From positions 868,001-932,000 of the forward strand of contig NZ_LT629786.1 of the NCBI RefSeq assembly GCF_900105675.1: a DNA stretch of 64,000 nucleotides. Reading direction: 5' to 3'. The notes beneath the pieces are model-generated. The model made no database searches, was not told the origin of the DNA, and was given only the letters and a program-made list of their open reading frames with translations. The stretch is from Pseudomonas synxantha. Its GTDB lineage: Bacteria > Pseudomonadota > Gammaproteobacteria > Pseudomonadales > Pseudomonadaceae. Every line of letters begins with the position of its first letter. Position 1 is the stretch's first letter. Positions 35,101 through 46,912 of the stretch are shown here, in pieces. The translations under genes and the position numbers were made by a program.

Positions 35101-38100
35101 TGGCCGCCCAGGCCCATCAGGACCTGCCTTTCGAACAACTGCTGGAAGCCTTCCCCCAGGCCCGCGAACAGGGCCTGTTCCAGGTGATGTTCAACCACCA
35201 GCAACGTGACCTCAGCGCCTTGCGCCGCCTGCCGGGCCTGCTCGCCGATGAACTGCCATGGCACAGCCGCGAAGCCAAGTTCGACCTGCAATTGCACAGC
35301 GAAGAAGACCGCAGCGGGCGCTTGAGCCTGTCGTTCGACTACGCCGACGAGCTGTTCGAGGCCGCGACCATCCAGCGCCTGGCCGAGCATTTCATCCACC
35401 TGCTGCAAGCCGTGTGCGCGCAACCCCAGCAAGCCCTCGGCGACCTGCCGTTGATGCTGGCCGACAAACAGCACGCCTGGAGCGCAGCACCTTGTGAGCC
35501 GGCCCGGCAATGGTTGCCCGAGCTGCTCAACCAACAGGTCTCGAATGCCACCGCACTGGTCTGGCAGGATGGCAGCCTGACCTTTGCCCAGCTGCATACC
35601 CAGGCCAATCGCCTGGCCCATTACTTGCGCGACAAGGGCGTCGGCCCGGACGTGTGCGTGGCCATCGCCGCCGAGCGTTCGCCGCAACTGCTGGTCGGCC
35701 TGCTGGCCATCATCAAGGCCGGTGGCGCCTATGTGCCGCTGGACCCGGATTACCCCGCCGAGCGCCTGGCCTACATGCTCAAGGACAGCGGCGTGCACCT
35801 GCTGCTGACCCAGACAGCGTTGCTGGCGCAGTTGCCGACTGCCGAAGGCGTGTGCGTGATCGCCATGGACAGTCTGCACCTCGACAGCTGGCCAACCCAG
35901 GCACCGGGCCTGCACCTGCACGGCGATAACCTTGCCTACGTGATCTATACCTCCGGTTCCACCGGCCAACCCAAGGGCGTGGGCAACACCCATGGCGCGC
36001 TGGCCGAACGTTTGCAGTGGATGCAGGCCACTTACCAATTGAATGAAACCGATGTGCTGATGCAAAAGGCGCCGATCAGTTTCGACGTGTCGGTGTGGGA
36101 GTGCTTCTGGCCGCTGATCACCGGTTGCCGCCTGGTGCTGGCGGAGCCGGGTGAGCATCGCGACCCGCACCGCATCGCGCAGTTGGTGCAGGAACATGGC
36201 GTGACCACGCTGCACTTCGTGCCGCCGCTGTTGCAGGTGTTTATCGACGAGCCGCTGGTGGCCGAATGCACCAGCCTGCGCCGCCTGTTCTCCGGTGGCG
36301 AAGCCTTGCCCGCCGAGTTGCGTAATCGCGTCCTGGCCCAGCTGCCTGCGGTGCAATTGCACAACCGTTATGGCCCCACCGAGACTGCGATCAACGTCAC
36401 CCATTGGCATTGCACCGTCGCCGATGGCGAGCGTTCGCCGATTGGCCGGCCCTTGGGCAATGTGATCTGCCGCGTGCTCGACGAGCAGCTCAACCCGTTG
36501 CCGGCCGGTGTGCCGGGCGAGTTGTGCATCGGCGGCATCGGCCTGGCCCGCGGTTACCTTGGCCGTGCCGGCTTGACCGCTGAACGCTTTGTCGCGGACC
36601 CCTTGGGCGCGGCGGGCACACGCCTGTATCGCACCGGTGACCGTGCGCGCTGGAATGCCGATGGCGTACTCGAATACCTCGGGCGTCTGGATCAGCAGGT
36701 CAAACTGCGTGGTTTCCGTGTGGAGCCAGAAGAAATCGAAGCGCGGCTGCTGGCCCTCGATGGCATCGCCCAAGCTGTGGTGCTGGTACGCGATGCGCAG
36801 TTGATCGGTTACTACACTGCCCACAACGAACTGGACGAACAGCAAGTCAGGACCACCCTGGCCGCCGAGTTGCCGGAGTACATGGTGCCGGCGCTGCTGA
36901 TGCGCCTGGACGCCATGCCGCTGAGCCCGAGCGGCAAGCTTGACCGCCGCGCCTTGCCGGAGCCGGCCTGGCAAACCCGCGAGCACGTCGAACCGCACAC
37001 AGCGTTGCAGCTGCAAATCGCCGCGATCTGGCGCGAAGTGCTTGGCCTGCCACGTATCGGCCTGGGCGATGACTTCTTCGCCTTGGGCGGGCACTCGTTG
37101 CTGGCCACGCAAATCATCTCGCGCACCCGCCAGGCGTGTGACGTCGAGCCGCCGTTGCGCACCCTGTTCGAAGCCAGCGAGTTGGGCGCTTTTGTCGAGC
37201 AGGTGGAGTTGATCCAGGCGGCGGGCCAACGCAACCAACAGACGGCAATCGCCAAGGTCGACCGCGGCGCGCCGGTGCCGTTGTCCTATTCTCAGCAGCG
37301 CATGTGGTTCCTCTGGCAGATGGAGCCCGACAGCCCGGCCTACAACGTCGGCGGCATGGCGCGCCTGCGCGGCGTGCTGGATGTGCAACGTTTTGAGGCG
37401 GCGTTGCAGGCATTGATCATGCGGCACGAGACCCTGCGTACCACCTTCCCGAGCGTCGACGGCGTGGCATACCAGAAGGTTTCGCCGCAGACCGCTGTAC
37501 GCATGGACTGGCAGGACTTCTCGGCGTTGAACGAAACCGAGCGCCAACAGCGTTTGCAGCAACTGGCGGATCAAGAAGCCCACACGCCGTTCAACCTGGA
37601 AACCGGGCCGCTGTTGCGGGCCTGCCTGGTCAAGGCCGGCGAGCAGGAACACTACCTGGTGCTGACCCTGCACCATATTGTCACCGAAGGCTGGGCCATG
37701 GACATCTTTGCCCGTGAACTCAGCGCCTTGTACGAAGCTTTTATCGACGAGCGCGACTCGCCGCTGGCACCTTTGCCGGTGCAGTATCTCGACTACAGCG
37801 TGTGGCAGCGCAAGTGGCTGGAGTCCGGCGAGCGCCAACGCCAGCTGGATTACTGGACCGCGCAACTGGGCACTGAACACCCGTTGCTGGAGCTGCCCGG
37901 CGACCGCCCAAGGCCAGCGGTACAAAGCCACCAGGGCGAGCTGTATCGCTTCGACCTGAGTGATGAGTTGGCCGCCCGTGTACGCGCCTTCAATGCCGAA
38001 CGCGGCCTGACCCTATTCATGACCATGACCGCGACCCTGGCCGTGTTGCTCTACCGCTACAGCGGCCAGACCGACCTGCGCATCGGCGCCCCGGTGGCGA

Positions 38101-41100
38101 ATCGCATTCGCCCGGAAAGCGAAGGGCTGATCGGCGCGTTCCTCAATACCCAGGTGCTGCGTTGCCAGCTCAATGGGCAGATGAGTGTCGCCGAACTGTT
38201 CGAGCAAGTGCGCCATACCGTGATCGAGGGCCAGTCCCATCAGGACCTGCCGTTCGACCATCTGGTCGAAGCCCTGCAACCGCCGCGCAGCGCGGCGTAC
38301 AACCCGTTGTTCCAGGTGATGTGCAACGTGCAGCGCTGGGAGTTCCAGCAGCGCCGCCAACTGGCGGGCATGAGCGTCGAGTACCTGGCCAACGATGCGC
38401 GGGCGACCAAGTTCGACCTCAACCTGGAAGTCACCGACCTCGACCACCGCCTGGGTTGTTGCCTGACCTACAGCACCGACCTGTTCGACGAGCCACGCAT
38501 TGCGCGCATGGCCGAGCATTGGCGCAACTTGTTGCAAGCCTTGATCGCCAACCCGCAGCAGCGTCTGAGCGAATTGCCGTTGCTGAGCGCAGATGAACAG
38601 CGCGCATTGCAAGACAGCCTGGGCGTGGAGAAGGGCGAACATCGCCTCGACCAGTGCATCCATCAGTTGTTCAGCCAGCAGGCCAGCCAGCGGGCCGATG
38701 CGCCAGCGCTGACCTTTGCCGGGGTGACTCTGAGTTACGCTGAACTGGACGCCCGCGCCAACCGCCTGGCCTGGATGCTGCGCGAACGCGGCGTGGGCCC
38801 GCAGGTGCGTGTCGGCCTGGCGCTGCCGCGCTCGCTGGAAATGGTCATTGGCCTGCTGGCGATCCTCAAGGCTGGTGGCGCCTATGTGCCACTGGATCCG
38901 GAATACCCGCTGGACCGCCTGCACTACATGATCGAGGACAGCGGCATCGGCCTGCTGCTCAGTGATGCGGCGATGTTCGAAGCCCTCGGCGAATTGCCGG
39001 CGACGGTGGCGTGCTGGTGCCTGGAAGATGACCTGCCGGTGCTGGCGAATTACCCGGCCGACGCGCTGCCCTTTGTCAGCCTGCCACAACATCAGGCGTA
39101 CCTGATCTACACCTCGGGCTCCACCGGCAAGCCCAAGGGCGTGGTGGTATCCCACGGTGAAATCGCCATGCATTGCCAGGCGGTGATCGAGCGGTTTGGC
39201 ATGCGTGCCGATGACTGCGAACTGCACTTCTATTCAATCAACTTCGATGCCGCCACCGAGCGTTTGCTGGTGCCGCTGCTCAGTGGTGCACAGGTGGTGC
39301 TGCGCGCCCAGGGGCAGTGGGATGCCGAAGAGATCTGCGCATTGATTCGCACCCATCGCATCACTATCCTCGGCTTCACTCCCAGCTACGGCAGCCAGTT
39401 GGCCCAGTGGCTGGCGACTCAGCGACAGACCTTGCCGGTGCGCATGTGCATCACCGGTGGCGAGGCATTGACCGGGGAGCACCTGCAGCGCATCCGGGCG
39501 GCGTTCATGCCCGAGGTGTTTTTCAACGCCTATGGCCCGACCGAAACGGTGGTGATGCCCTTGGCCAGCCTGGCGCCGCAGCAGTTGGAGGAGGGCGCCG
39601 GCAGCGTGCCGATTGGCAGCATCATCGGTGCGCGCGTGGCCTACATTCTCGACGCCGACCTGGCGCTGGTGCCCCAAGGCGCCAGCGGTGAGTTGTATAT
39701 CGGCGGCGCCGGCCTGGCCCAGGGTTATCACCGCCGCCCGGGCATGACGGCGGAGCGTTTTGTCGCCGACCCGTTTGCCGCCAATGGCGGGCGTCTTTAC
39801 CGCACCGGCGACCTGGTGCGCCAACGCGCCGATGGCTTGGTGGAATACCTGGGGCGCATCGACCATCAGGTGAAGATCCGCGGTTTCCGCATCGAGCTGG
39901 GCGAGATCGAAACGCGCCTGCTGGAACATCCCGCCGTGCGCGAGGCGGTAGTGCTGGCGCTGGATGCGCCAAGTGGCAAGCAACTGGTGGCCTACCTGGC
40001 CAGCGACGCCGAACACGACGCGCTGCGCGAAGCGCTGAAGGCCCACCTCAAGGCGCAACTGCCGGACTATATGGTGCCGGCGCATTTGATCGTGCTGGAC
40101 AGCATGCCGCTGACCGCCAACGGCAAGCTCGACCGCCGCGCCTTGCCTGAGCCGGATCCGCAGGCCAATCGTCAACACTACGTGGCACCACGCAACGCGC
40201 TTGAAAGCACCCTGGCGGCGATCTGGTGCGCGGTGTTGAACGTGCAGCAAGTCGGCCTCGACGATAACTTCTTTGAGCTGGGCGGCGACTCGATCCTGTC
40301 GATCCAGGTGGTCAGCCGTGCGCGCCAGGCCGGCATTCACTTCAGCCCCCGCGACCTGTTCCAGCACCAGACCGTACAGACCCTGGCGGCCGTCGCCACC
40401 CGTTCGGAGCAGGTCACCGCCGAGCAGGGTGTATTGACCGGCAGCTCCGGGCTTACGCCGATCCAGCACTGGTTTTTCGACACTGACATACCGGTACGCC
40501 AGCACTGGAACCAGGCGTTGGTGCTCAAGCCGCTGCAACTGCTCGACCCCCATCGCCTGGAGCAAGCCGTGCTGGCGGTGCTGGAACATCACGACGCGCT
40601 GCGCCTGAGCTTCAGCCAGCGCGACGCGCAGTGGCACGCCGAACATCTGGCCGTGCCGGAAGGTGGCGTGCTGATGCAGGCCCAGGTGCGCGATATACAG
40701 CAGTGCACCGCGCTGTTCACCGACACCCAGCGCAGCCTCCACTTGGAGCGCGGGCCGCTGTTGCGCGCCTTGCTGGTGGACGGTCCACAAGGTCAGCAGC
40801 GCTTGCTGATCGCGATTCATCACTTGGTGGTGGACGGCGTGTCGTGGCGTGTGTTGCTTGAAGACCTGCAAAACGTCTATCGCCAACTCAGTGAAGGCCA
40901 GTCTGTCAGCCTGCCGGCCAAGACCAGCGCGTTGCGCGATTGGGCGGCGCGCTTGCAGGCCTATGCCCATAGCGAGTCCCTGCGCGAAGAGTTGAGCGTA
41001 TGGCAGGCGCAGTTGGCCGGCCCGGCCGTGGCCTTGCCGGTGCAGCGTCCGCATGGAGCATTACGCAATTGCGTTGCCGAAACCGTCAGCGTGCGCCTGG

Positions 41101-44100
41101 ATGCCGAACACACCCGCCAGTTGCTGCAACAGGCACCGAGCGCCTATCGCACCCAGGTCAACGACCTGCTGTTGACCGCCCTGGCCCGCGTGCTCTGCCG
41201 CTGGAGCGGGCACGACTCGGCATTGATCCAGCTGGAAGGCCATGGTCGCGAGGCCTTGTTCGATGACATCGACCTGACCCGCAGCGTTGGCTGGTTCACC
41301 AGTGCCTATCCGTTGCGCCTGACACCGCAGGCCGGGCAGGGCGACTCGATCAAGGCGATCAAGGAGCAACTGCGCGCCCTGCCGCACAAAGGCTTGGGCT
41401 ATGGCGTGCTGCGCTACCTGGCCGATGACCTGTGCAAACAGAGCATGGCCGCACTGCCGAGCGCGTCGATTACGTTCAACTATCTTGGCCAGTTCGACCA
41501 GAGCTTTGGCTCCGACGCACTGTTCCACCCGCTGGAGGAGTCCGCCGGCCTGGCCCATGATCCGGATGCGCCGCTGCCCAATGAGTTGAGCGTCGACGGC
41601 CAGGTGTTCGGCGGTGAGCTGGTGCTGCGTTGGACCTTCAGCCGTGAGCGTCATGATCAACAAGTAATTCGCGATCTGGCCGAGGCTTACCTGGCCGAAT
41701 TGCATAGCCTGATCGCCCATTGCCTGCGGGATGATGCCGGCGGCCTCACGCCGTCGGACTTCCCCCTGGCGCGCCTGACCCAGGCGCAACTGGATGCCTT
41801 GCCGGTGCCGGCCAGCGCCATCGAAGATGTCTACCCGCTGACCCCGATGCAGGAGGGCCTGCTGCTGCACACCCTGCTGGAACCGGGCACCGGCCTGTAT
41901 TACATGCAGGACCGCTACCGCATCAACAGCGCCCTGGACCCCGAGCGTTTTGCCCAGGCCTGGCAAGCGGTGATCGCCCGGCATGAAGCCTTGCGCGCAT
42001 CGTTCTGCTGGAACGTCGGCGAAGACATGCTGCAGGTGATCCACAAACCCGGCAGCACGCCGATTGAGTACCTGGACTGGAGCGCCGCCCCCGAGGCCGA
42101 GCAGGAGCCGCGCCTGCAAGCGCTGCTCAAGGCCGAGCGCGAAGCCGGTTTCGACCTGCTCAACCAGGCGCCTTTCCACCTGCGCCTGATCCGTGTGGGC
42201 GAGGCGCGCTACTGGTTCATGATGAGCAACCACCACATCCTGATCGATGCCTGGTGCCGTTCGCTGCTGATGAATGACTTCTTCGATATCTACATGGCCC
42301 TGGGCGAGGGCCGCGACGCGCAACTGGCCACGCCGCCGCGCTACCGCGACTACATTGCCTGGCTGCAACGCCAGGACCTCGATGAAGCGCGCCAGTGGTG
42401 GCAGCGCAACCTGCAAGGTTTCGAGCGCACCACCCCGATCCCCAGCGACCGCCCGTTCCTGCGCGAACATGCCGGTGGCAGCGGCGGCATGGTGGTGGGT
42501 GATTGCTACACCCGTCTTGATGCCTGTGACGGTGCGCAATTGCGTGAATTGGCCCAGGCCCACCAGCTCACCGTCAACACCTTCGCCCAGGCGGCCTGGG
42601 CCTTGGTGCTGCGGCGTTTGAGCGGCGAGCGTGACGTGCTGTTCGGCGTCACCGTGGCCGGGCGCCCGGTAGACATGCCGCAGATGCAACGCACCGTCGG
42701 CCTGTTTATCAACAGCATCGCGTTGCGGGTGAAGCTGCCTGAGGATGACCAGCGTTGCAGCGTGCGCCAGTGGTTGAGCGGCTTGCTCGACAGTAATATG
42801 CAGCTGCGCGAGTACGAATACCTGCCGCTGGTGACTATCCAGGAGCACAGCGAATTGCCCAAGGGCCAGCCGCTGTTCGACAGCCTGTTTGTGTTCGAGA
42901 ACGCCCCGGTGGAAGTCTCGGTGCTGGACCGGGCCCAAAGCCTGAACGCCACCTCGGATTCCGGCCGCACCCACACCAACTTCCCGCTGACTGCCGTGTG
43001 TTATCCAGGCGATGACCTCGGCTTGCACCTGTCCTACGACCAGCGTTACTTCGACGAAAGCACCGTGCAAGGCATGCTCGGCGAGTTCAAGCGCCTGCTG
43101 CTGGCGCTGGTGCAGGGCTTCCATGGCGACATGGCCGAGCTGCCGCTGATTGGCGAGCAGGAGCGTGAATTCCTGGTGGACGGCTGCAACCAGAGCGAGC
43201 GTAGCTATCCGCTGGAACGCAGCTACGTTGAGTTGTTCGAAGAACAGGTGGCGCAACATCCGCAGCGTATCGCCGCCAACTGCCTCGGCCAGCAATGGAG
43301 CTACGACGAGCTGAACCGCCGCAGTAACGGCCTGGGCCACGCGCTGATCGCGGCGGGTGTCGGCCTGGATCAACCGGTGGCGTTGCTGGCTGAACGTAAC
43401 CTCGACCTGTTGGGCATGATCATCGGCAGCTTCAAGGCCGGTGCCGGCTATTTGCCGCTGGATCCGGGTCTGCCAAGCCAGCGTTTGAGCCGCATCATTG
43501 ACCTGAGTCGCACGCCGTTGCTGGTCTGTACCCAGGCGTGCCGCGAACAGGCCATCGAGTTGCTCGAAGGTGTCGATTGCCAGTTGCTGGTGTGGGAGGA
43601 AGTGCCTGCCCGTGGTGAGAACCCAGGTGTCTACAGCGGTCCGGACAACCTCGCCTACGTGATCTACACCTCGGGCTCTACCGGTTTGCCCAAGGGCGTG
43701 ATGGTCGAACAGCGCGGCATGCTCAATAACCAGTTGAGCAAGGTGCCGTACCTGGATCTGACTGATGCGGACGTGATCGCCCAAACGGCCTCGCAAAGCT
43801 TCGACATTTCCGTCTGGCAGTTCCTCACCGCGCCGTTGTTCGGTGCGCGGGTAGATATTGTGCCGAACGCCATTGCCCATGATCCGCAAGGTTTGTTGGA
43901 ACACGTTCAAGCCCACGGCATCACGGTGCTGGAGAGTGTGCCGTCGCTGATCCAGGGCATGCAGGCCCAGGAGCACATCAGCCTCGACGGCCTGCGCTGG
44001 ATGCTGCCGACAGGGGAGGCCATGCCGCCGGAGTTGGCCCATCAGTGGCTGTTGCGCTATCCGGATATAGGTTTGGTCAATGCCTACGGCCCGGCGGAAT

Positions 44101-45044
44101 GCTCGGACGATGTGGCGTTCTTTCGCGTCGACCTGGCCTCGACCCGTGGCACTTACCTGCCGATTGGTACGCCGACCGACAACAACCGGTTGTACCTGCT
44201 TGATGGTGCACTGGAGTTGGTGCCCCAGGGCGCGGTCGGTGAATTGTGCGTTGCCGGCACCGGCGTCGGTCGCGGCTACGTCAGCGATCCGCTGCGCACC
44301 GCCCAGGCCTTTGTGCCCAACCCATTTGGTGCGCCGGGCGAGCGTCTCTACCGCACCGGCGACCTGGCACGGCGTCGCAGTGACGGTGTGCTGGAGTACG
44401 TCGGGCGTATCGACCATCAGGTGAAGATTCGCGGCTACCGCATCGAACTTGGTGAAATCGAAGCGCGTCTGCACGAACAGCCCGAAGTGCGCGATGCGGC
44501 GGTAGGGGTGCAAGAGGGCGTCAATGGCAAGCATCTGGTCGGCTACCTGGTGGCCGCCGACGCAACGCTCAACCCGAGCGAGCGCCTGGACCGCATCAAG
44601 CAACGCCTGCGGGCCGAACTGCCGGAATACATGGTGCCTCTGCACTGGCTCTGGCTTGAACGCCTGCCGCTCAACGCCAACGGCAAACTCGACCGCAAGG
44701 CCCTGCCGGCCCTGGACATCGGCCAGTTGCACAGCCAGGACTACCTGGCGCCGCGCAATGAACTGGAAACCACCCTGGCCGGGATCTGGGCCGAGGTGTT
44801 GAAGGTTGAGCGGGTTGGGGTACAGGACAACTTCTTCGAACTGGGCGGGCACTCGTTGCTGGCTACGCAGATCGCCTCGCGGGTGCAGAAAAACCTGCAG
44901 CGCGATGTGCCGCTGCGGGCGATGTTCGAATGCAGCACGGTGGCGGAATTGGCCGAGTATATCGACGGGTTGGCGGTCAACGAGATCAGTGCCGAGAAGG
45001 TGGACCGGTTGAGTGATCTGATGGCGGAGTTGGAGGGCTTGTAA
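32148..45044 (+). CDS. pvdL: Pyoverdine chromophore NRPS PvdL (4298 residues)
   Basis: PvdL begins pyoverdine synthesis as an acyl-L-Glu-D-Tyr-L-Dab peptide. Domains by residue: acyl-AMP ligase (1-590; ends before carrier Ser610 in GGNS), C1 (660-1100, HHIIADGW), A1 (1125-1605), T1 (Ser1650), C2 (1705-2145, HHIVTEGW), A2 (2167-2675), T2 (Ser2715 in GGDS), E (2765-3215, [10 protein letters not shown]), C3 (3222-3667, HHILIDAWC), A3 (3685-4190), T3 (Ser4236). No thioesterase closes it, so the chain passes to another synthetase (PvdI in P. aeruginosa), not in the window. The A3 pocket residues read D-I-W-E-L-T-A-D-D, a code associated with diaminobutyrate; A1 reads D-V-W-H-F-G-R-I-N. The single E domain after A2 fits D-Tyr. 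An ATG at 32151 is an alternative start. No frameshift is seen. Confidence 0.96.
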   Translation: MMDAFELPRTLVQSLQRRAAQTPDQVALRFLAESAEQSMVLSYRDLDLRARTIAAALQAKAGPGERAVLLFPSGPDYVAAFFGCLYAGVIAVPAYPPESTRRHHQERLLSIIQDAEPRLLLTIASLSEGLAQIENAPPVLSVDSLDAQQAEHWLEPGLQADDIAFLQYTSGSTALPKGVQVSHGNLVANEVLIRRGFGIDLNPDDVIVSWLPLYHDMGLIGGLLQPIFSGVPCVLMSPAYFLGRPSRWLEAISEYGGTISGGPDFAYRLCSERVSESALERLDLSRWRVAYSGSEPIRLDTLERFAEKFAPCGFTSNSFFASYGLAEATLFVAGGIRGRGIPAMRMDEQALAANRAEPGQGSAIMSCGTSQPDHAVLIADPHSLMELADNSIGELWATGPSIAHGYWRNPEASARTFVQHAGRTWLRTGDLGFIRDGEVYITGRLKDLLIVRGHNLYPQDIEQTIEREVEVVRKGRVAAFAVNDLGVEGIGIAAEISRSVQKILPPEALIKAIRQAVAEAYQEAPSVVVLLNPGALPKTSSGKVQRSACAIRHADGSLDSYAQFPGLPTQASEVALESDLHNQIAAIWCEQLQLTSVAAEDHFFLLGGNSITATQVVARLRETLGLELNLRLLFEAPTLSAFAAGVAQLQQDGGVAQGAIHALSRHEDLPQSLAQNRLWITWQLDPHSSAYTIPGALHLRGELDEDALRTSFQHLIQRHEALRTRFYERDGQAFQRVEPQVDFALQVIDLSDLPHAERDARAQQIREDEARTQFDLEKGPLLWVTLVRLDDEDHQLLVTLHHIIADGWSLNILIDEFSRLYAAAVQGQSLELAPLTLHYADYGSWQRQWLAEGEGQRQLAYWKTQLGEEHPALSLATDHPRSAQHRHSASRHSVRLDARLSAAIRQTAQAHESTPFMLLLAAFQTLLYRYSGQHDIRIGVPNANRPRQETQGLIGFFINTLVLRAELDGRLPFNQLLATTRETAMAAQAHQDLPFEQLLEAFPQAREQGLFQVMFNHQQRDLSALRRLPGLLADELPWHSREAKFDLQLHSEEDRSGRLSLSFDYADELFEAATIQRLAEHFIHLLQAVCAQPQQALGDLPLMLADKQHAWSAAPCEPARQWLPELLNQQVSNATALVWQDGSLTFAQLHTQANRLAHYLRDKGVGPDVCVAIAAERSPQLLVGLLAIIKAGGAYVPLDPDYPAERLAYMLKDSGVHLLLTQTALLAQLPTAEGVCVIAMDSLHLDSWPTQAPGLHLHGDNLAYVIYTSGSTGQPKGVGNTHGALAERLQWMQATYQLNETDVLMQKAPISFDVSVWECFWPLITGCRLVLAEPGEHRDPHRIAQLVQEHGVTTLHFVPPLLQVFIDEPLVAECTSLRRLFSGGEALPAELRNRVLAQLPAVQLHNRYGPTETAINVTHWHCTVADGERSPIGRPLGNVICRVLDEQLNPLPAGVPGELCIGGIGLARGYLGRAGLTAERFVADPLGAAGTRLYRTGDRARWNADGVLEYLGRLDQQVKLRGFRVEPEEIEARLLALDGIAQAVVLVRDAQLIGYYTAHNELDEQQVRTTLAAELPEYMVPALLMRLDAMPLSPSGKLDRRALPEPAWQTREHVEPHTALQLQIAAIWREVLGLPRIGLGDDFFALGGHSLLATQIISRTRQACDVEPPLRTLFEASELGAFVEQVELIQAAGQRNQQTAIAKVDRGAPVPLSYSQQRMWFLWQMEPDSPAYNVGGMARLRGVLDVQRFEAALQALIMRHETLRTTFPSVDGVAYQKVSPQTAVRMDWQDFSALNETERQQRLQQLADQEAHTPFNLETGPLLRACLVKAGEQEHYLVLTLHHIVTEGWAMDIFARELSALYEAFIDERDSPLAPLPVQYLDYSVWQRKWLESGERQRQLDYWTAQLGTEHPLLELPGDRPRPAVQSHQGELYRFDLSDELAARVRAFNAERGLTLFMTMTATLAVLLYRYSGQTDLRIGAPVANRIRPESEGLIGAFLNTQVLRCQLNGQMSVAELFEQVRHTVIEGQSHQDLPFDHLVEALQPPRSAAYNPLFQVMCNVQRWEFQQRRQLAGMSVEYLANDARATKFDLNLEVTDLDHRLGCCLTYSTDLFDEPRIARMAEHWRNLLQALIANPQQRLSELPLLSADEQRALQDSLGVEKGEHRLDQCIHQLFSQQASQRADAPALTFAGVTLSYAELDARANRLAWMLRERGVGPQVRVGLALPRSLEMVIGLLAILKAGGAYVPLDPEYPLDRLHYMIEDSGIGLLLSDAAMFEALGELPATVACWCLEDDLPVLANYPADALPFVSLPQHQAYLIYTSGSTGKPKGVVVSHGEIAMHCQAVIERFGMRADDCELHFYSINFDAATERLLVPLLSGAQVVLRAQGQWDAEEICALIRTHRITILGFTPSYGSQLAQWLATQRQTLPVRMCITGGEALTGEHLQRIRAAFMPEVFFNAYGPTETVVMPLASLAPQQLEEGAGSVPIGSIIGARVAYILDADLALVPQGASGELYIGGAGLAQGYHRRPGMTAERFVADPFAANGGRLYRTGDLVRQRADGLVEYLGRIDHQVKIRGFRIELGEIETRLLEHPAVREAVVLALDAPSGKQLVAYLASDAEHDALREALKAHLKAQLPDYMVPAHLIVLDSMPLTANGKLDRRALPEPDPQANRQHYVAPRNALESTLAAIWCAVLNVQQVGLDDNFFELGGDSILSIQVVSRARQAGIHFSPRDLFQHQTVQTLAAVATRSEQVTAEQGVLTGSSGLTPIQHWFFDTDIPVRQHWNQALVLKPLQLLDPHRLEQAVLAVLEHHDALRLSFSQRDAQWHAEHLAVPEGGVLMQAQVRDIQQCTALFTDTQRSLHLERGPLLRALLVDGPQGQQRLLIAIHHLVVDGVSWRVLLEDLQNVYRQLSEGQSVSLPAKTSALRDWAARLQAYAHSESLREELSVWQAQLAGPAVALPVQRPHGALRNCVAETVSVRLDAEHTRQLLQQAPSAYRTQVNDLLLTALARVLCRWSGHDSALIQLEGHGREALFDDIDLTRSVGWFTSAYPLRLTPQAGQGDSIKAIKEQLRALPHKGLGYGVLRYLADDLCKQSMAALPSASITFNYLGQFDQSFGSDALFHPLEESAGLAHDPDAPLPNELSVDGQVFGGELVLRWTFSRERHDQQVIRDLAEAYLAELHSLIAHCLRDDAGGLTPSDFPLARLTQAQLDALPVPASAIEDVYPLTPMQEGLLLHTLLEPGTGLYYMQDRYRINSALDPERFAQAWQAVIARHEALRASFCWNVGEDMLQVIHKPGSTPIEYLDWSAAPEAEQEPRLQALLKAEREAGFDLLNQAPFHLRLIRVGEARYWFMMSNHHILIDAWCRSLLMNDFFDIYMALGEGRDAQLATPPRYRDYIAWLQRQDLDEARQWWQRNLQGFERTTPIPSDRPFLREHAGGSGGMVVGDCYTRLDACDGAQLRELAQAHQLTVNTFAQAAWALVLRRLSGERDVLFGVTVAGRPVDMPQMQRTVGLFINSIALRVKLPEDDQRCSVRQWLSGLLDSNMQLREYEYLPLVTIQEHSELPKGQPLFDSLFVFENAPVEVSVLDRAQSLNATSDSGRTHTNFPLTAVCYPGDDLGLHLSYDQRYFDESTVQGMLGEFKRLLLALVQGFHGDMAELPLIGEQEREFLVDGCNQSERSYPLERSYVELFEEQVAQHPQRIAANCLGQQWSYDELNRRSNGLGHALIAAGVGLDQPVALLAERNLDLLGMIIGSFKAGAGYLPLDPGLPSQRLSRIIDLSRTPLLVCTQACREQAIELLEGVDCQLLVWEEVPARGENPGVYSGPDNLAYVIYTSGSTGLPKGVMVEQRGMLNNQLSKVPYLDLTDADVIAQTASQSFDISVWQFLTAPLFGARVDIVPNAIAHDPQGLLEHVQAHGITVLESVPSLIQGMQAQEHISLDGLRWMLPTGEAMPPELAHQWLLRYPDIGLVNAYGPAECSDDVAFFRVDLASTRGTYLPIGTPTDNNRLYLLDGALELVPQGAVGELCVAGTGVGRGYVSDPLRTAQAFVPNPFGAPGERLYRTGDLARRRSDGVLEYVGRIDHQVKIRGYRIELGEIEARLHEQPEVRDAAVGVQEGVNGKHLVGYLVAADATLNPSERLDRIKQRLRAELPEYMVPLHWLWLERLPLNANGKLDRKALPALDIGQLHSQDYLAPRNELETTLAGIWAEVLKVERVGVQDNFFELGGHSLLATQIASRVQKNLQRDVPLRAMFECSTVAELAEYIDGLAVNEISAEKVDRLSDLMAELEGL

Positions 45045-45204
45045 TAGTCGTTACCAGCCAAGCTCCTCTTATCAAACTTCAATTAAGCTACTGGTTTTAA
45101 AAAGTTAAAATTTAGTCTTAACGCCGGATATTTTGGAGGCGGCCCAGGTTGCTGCACGACGGCGCCACGTCGACGATGTGACCGGGTTGTTGGGTTGTTG
45201 GGGC

Positions 45205-45480
45205 GAGTACATATCCGTTATTTAGGTTACGGCCACTATTGGTTCCGCTTTTACAGCGGGTCACTTTTGAAAAGAGCCCAAAAGTAACCAAAAGGCTCTT
45301 GCCCCACCACTCGGCACCTCGCCCAGGCTCGGTGTGCCCTCTCTCCGGCTTGAAACCGTGGGCCGCCGTCATGGGCCATCCTTGGCCCAGGACGGCTAAC
45401 CCGGCGTCCTGCCGGGTTACCCACGGCTTCAAGCCTGCGTTCGGCCAGCGTGGTTTAACGGGGCGCCTGAGATCAAGATC
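45205..45480 (+). repeat. Dispersed intergenic repeat, copy B (with palindromic insert)
   Basis: Same block order as copy A (13428-13600): GAGTACATATCCG, GGTCACTTTTG, CAAAAGTAACC, CCCCACCACTCGGCACC, GTGGTTTAACGGGGCGCC. Between the CTCGGTGTGCCC and GGCCAGCGTGG blocks it carries about 105 extra bases (45339-45443) whose ends are complementary (CTTGAAACCGTGGG / CCCACGGCTTCAAG), with smaller stems inside. Confidence 0.8.
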
Positions 45481-45532
45481 AAAAGCGACTCGCTGCGCAT
45501 CGCAGATACGCTGGCGGCGCTTCTGCTTTTCT

Positions 45533-45630
45533 GTAGGAGCGAGCTTGCTCGCGAAAAACCTGAGAACGCCGCGTTCTTTCTGGTTTCCCGCGTCATCGTT
45601 AACGACCTTCGCGGGCAAGCCCGCTCCCAC
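45533..45630. repeat. REPIN of the GAGCGAGCTTGCTCGCG subtype
   Basis: Left arm GTAGGAGCGAGCTTGCTCGC at 45533, right arm GCGGGCAAGCCCGCTCCCAC ending 45630. It lies in the space between the inverted repeat copies B and C. This arm subtype differs from the GGGGGCTTGCTCCC arms found elsewhere in the window. Confidence 0.8.
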
Positions 45631-45689
45631 AGGGGGACGCGCAAGCTTCAACGATCAGGTCGGCTATAAGGCCGCCTCGCTGTGTTTTT

Positions 45690-45960
45690 GATCTTAGGCG
45701 CCCCGTTAAACCACGCTGGCCGCAATTCGATGTTGATTTGGGGGGTAAACCGGCAGGGATGCCGGTTTAGCCGCCCCGCGCCATGGATGGCGCGTGGCGG
45801 CGGCCCCCCAAATCAATGTCGGATTACGGGCACACCGAGCCTGGGCGAGGTGCCGAGTGGTGGGGCAAGAGCGTTTTGCTTACTTTGCCGCTTTTGCAAA
45901 GTGAGCCGCCGTAAGGGCGGAACCTATAGTGGCCGTTGCCCAAATAACGGATATGTACCC
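45690..45960 (-). repeat. Dispersed intergenic repeat, copy C (inverted, with palindromic insert)
   Basis: Reverse-complement orientation to copies A and B: reading the minus strand it runs GGGTACATATCCG to GTGGTTTAACGGGGCGCC. At the same internal position as in copy B it carries about 103 bases (45721-45823) with complementary ends (ATTGATTTGGGGGG / CCCCCCAAATCAAC), different from the ends in copy B but enclosing a related core of stems (GGCGGCTAAACCGGC and neighbours). Confidence 0.8.
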
Positions 45961-45998
45961 AAGACGAAAACCAACATCCTGCTCGGCTGTCAGGCCGC

Positions 45999-46115
45999 CA
46001 CGGGAGCAAGCTCCCTAGTTTGCTGCGCGACAGCGTCACATCGAAGATGTGGTGGGGATTCCCACATTTTTGAATGTGTTTACAGTTCAAAGTGTGGGAG
46101 GGGCTTGCTCCCGAT
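45999..46115. repeat. Degenerate REP pair downstream of dsbG
   Basis: A partial REP arm (ACGGGAGCAAGCTCCCTAG) near 45999-46017 faces a well preserved arm GTGGGAGGGGCTTGCTCCCG at 46094-46115. The right arm lies 20 bases beyond the dsbG stop, where it may serve as an mRNA end structure. Confidence 0.6.
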
Positions 46116-46135
46116 GGCATCAGTTCAGGCAGCGC

Positions 46136-46912
46136 TTATTTCGGCCCGAGTATCTTCACCAACTTATCCGGCGACGGCGCCCCCTGCTGCTGCTGCAACC
46201 CGCCTTTATCATCCAGATAGAAAATCGCCGGCGTCGCCGACAACTCCAGTTCGTCCATCAACTTCATATTGGCATCGAGCTTGGCCTCGACGTCAGCCGG
46301 GATCTTCTCCAGCGCCTTGAGCTGGCTGCCCTTGCCGGCGGCTTCGTGTTCCTGCAAGGCCTTTTGCGGGTCCTTGGCGGCGAGCAGGGCCGCGGACTTG
46401 CCTGGGCTGTCTTCGCGGATGATGCCGACCATGATATGGCGCAACTGCACCTTGCCGGCCTTGACCCACGGGCGGGCCTGTTCCCAGAACATGTTGCAGT
46501 AGGGGCAGTTGGGGTCGCTGAATAGATAAACGATACGTGGCGCGTTTTTATCGCCGTCCTGGATCCAGCTGCTTTTTTCCATCTTGGCCCAGACTTCCTT
46601 GGCCATCGGCGCGTACACCAGTTTTTCCAGGGGCGCGCTGCTCAGGTCATTGCCTTGGGCATCGTAGAGGTTGCCGGCGATGACGTTCTTGCCGTCGGCC
46701 GTCAGGTACAGGGCCATGCCACGGTTCTGGTACTGGGCAGCGTAGCCGGTGAGGCCGCTGGGGGCGTCGAATTTGCCGAGGATCTTGGCGCCCTTGGCTT
46801 CGATCTGCTTGATCGGTGCTGGCCAGTCTTCGGCCTGGGCCAGGGTGACGGTTGCGCTGAGTGACAAGAAGGTCAAAGGCAGCAGGGTCAGCAGGTGGCG
46901 GAGGCGAGGCAT
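46136..46912 (-). CDS. dsbG: Thiol:disulfide interchange protein DsbG
   Basis: A 258-residue periplasmic disulfide isomerase/chaperone of the DsbC/DsbG family. It has a signal peptide (HLLTLLPLTFLSLSATVTLA), an N-terminal dimerisation domain to about 110, and a thioredoxin domain with the active site C136-P-Y-C139 in DPNCPYCNMF and the cis-Pro segment SATPAIF. Its 5' end overlaps the TlpA-like gene by 25 bases. Gene order dsbG / tlpA-like / dsbD next to a two-component pair equals PA2476-PA2480 of P. aeruginosa. Confidence 0.92.
   Translation of the reverse strand: MPRLRHLLTLLPLTFLSLSATVTLAQAEDWPAPIKQIEAKGAKILGKFDAPSGLTGYAAQYQNRGMALYLTADGKNVIAGNLYDAQGNDLSSAPLEKLVYAPMAKEVWAKMEKSSWIQDGDKNAPRIVYLFSDPNCPYCNMFWEQARPWVKAGKVQLRHIMVGIIREDSPGKSAALLAAKDPQKALQEHEAAGKGSQLKALEKIPADVEAKLDANMKLMDELELSATPAIFYLDDKGGLQQQQGAPSPDKLVKILGPK

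Larger units (their letters stand above)
45045..46135. other. Repeat-rich intergenic region between pvdL and dsbG
   Basis: These 1091 bases contain no supported gene. 45045-45204 is AT-richer at first and shows nothing recognisable apart from a stretch resembling, inverted, part of 46020-46060. Then come repeat copy B, a REPIN, inverted copy C, and a degenerate REP pair. Open frames here (45118-45651 minus, 45239-45691 plus, 45682-46320 plus) run through palindromic repeats and have no ribosome sites or family features. Both flanking genes end here (pvdL and dsbG are convergent). Confidence 0.8.

Noticed and set aside
41061..44852. 1263-codon open frame on the minus strand inside pvdL
   Set aside because: Antisense shadow of NRPS domains; composition is low-complexity and no start signal or motif is present. 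The same applies to the long minus frames at 34926-37931, 38013-39227 and 39234-41054.
45118..46320. Open frames of 150-212 codons in the repeat block
   Set aside because: They run across inverted repeats and REP arms that occur elsewhere in non-coding positions, and lack ribosome sites.
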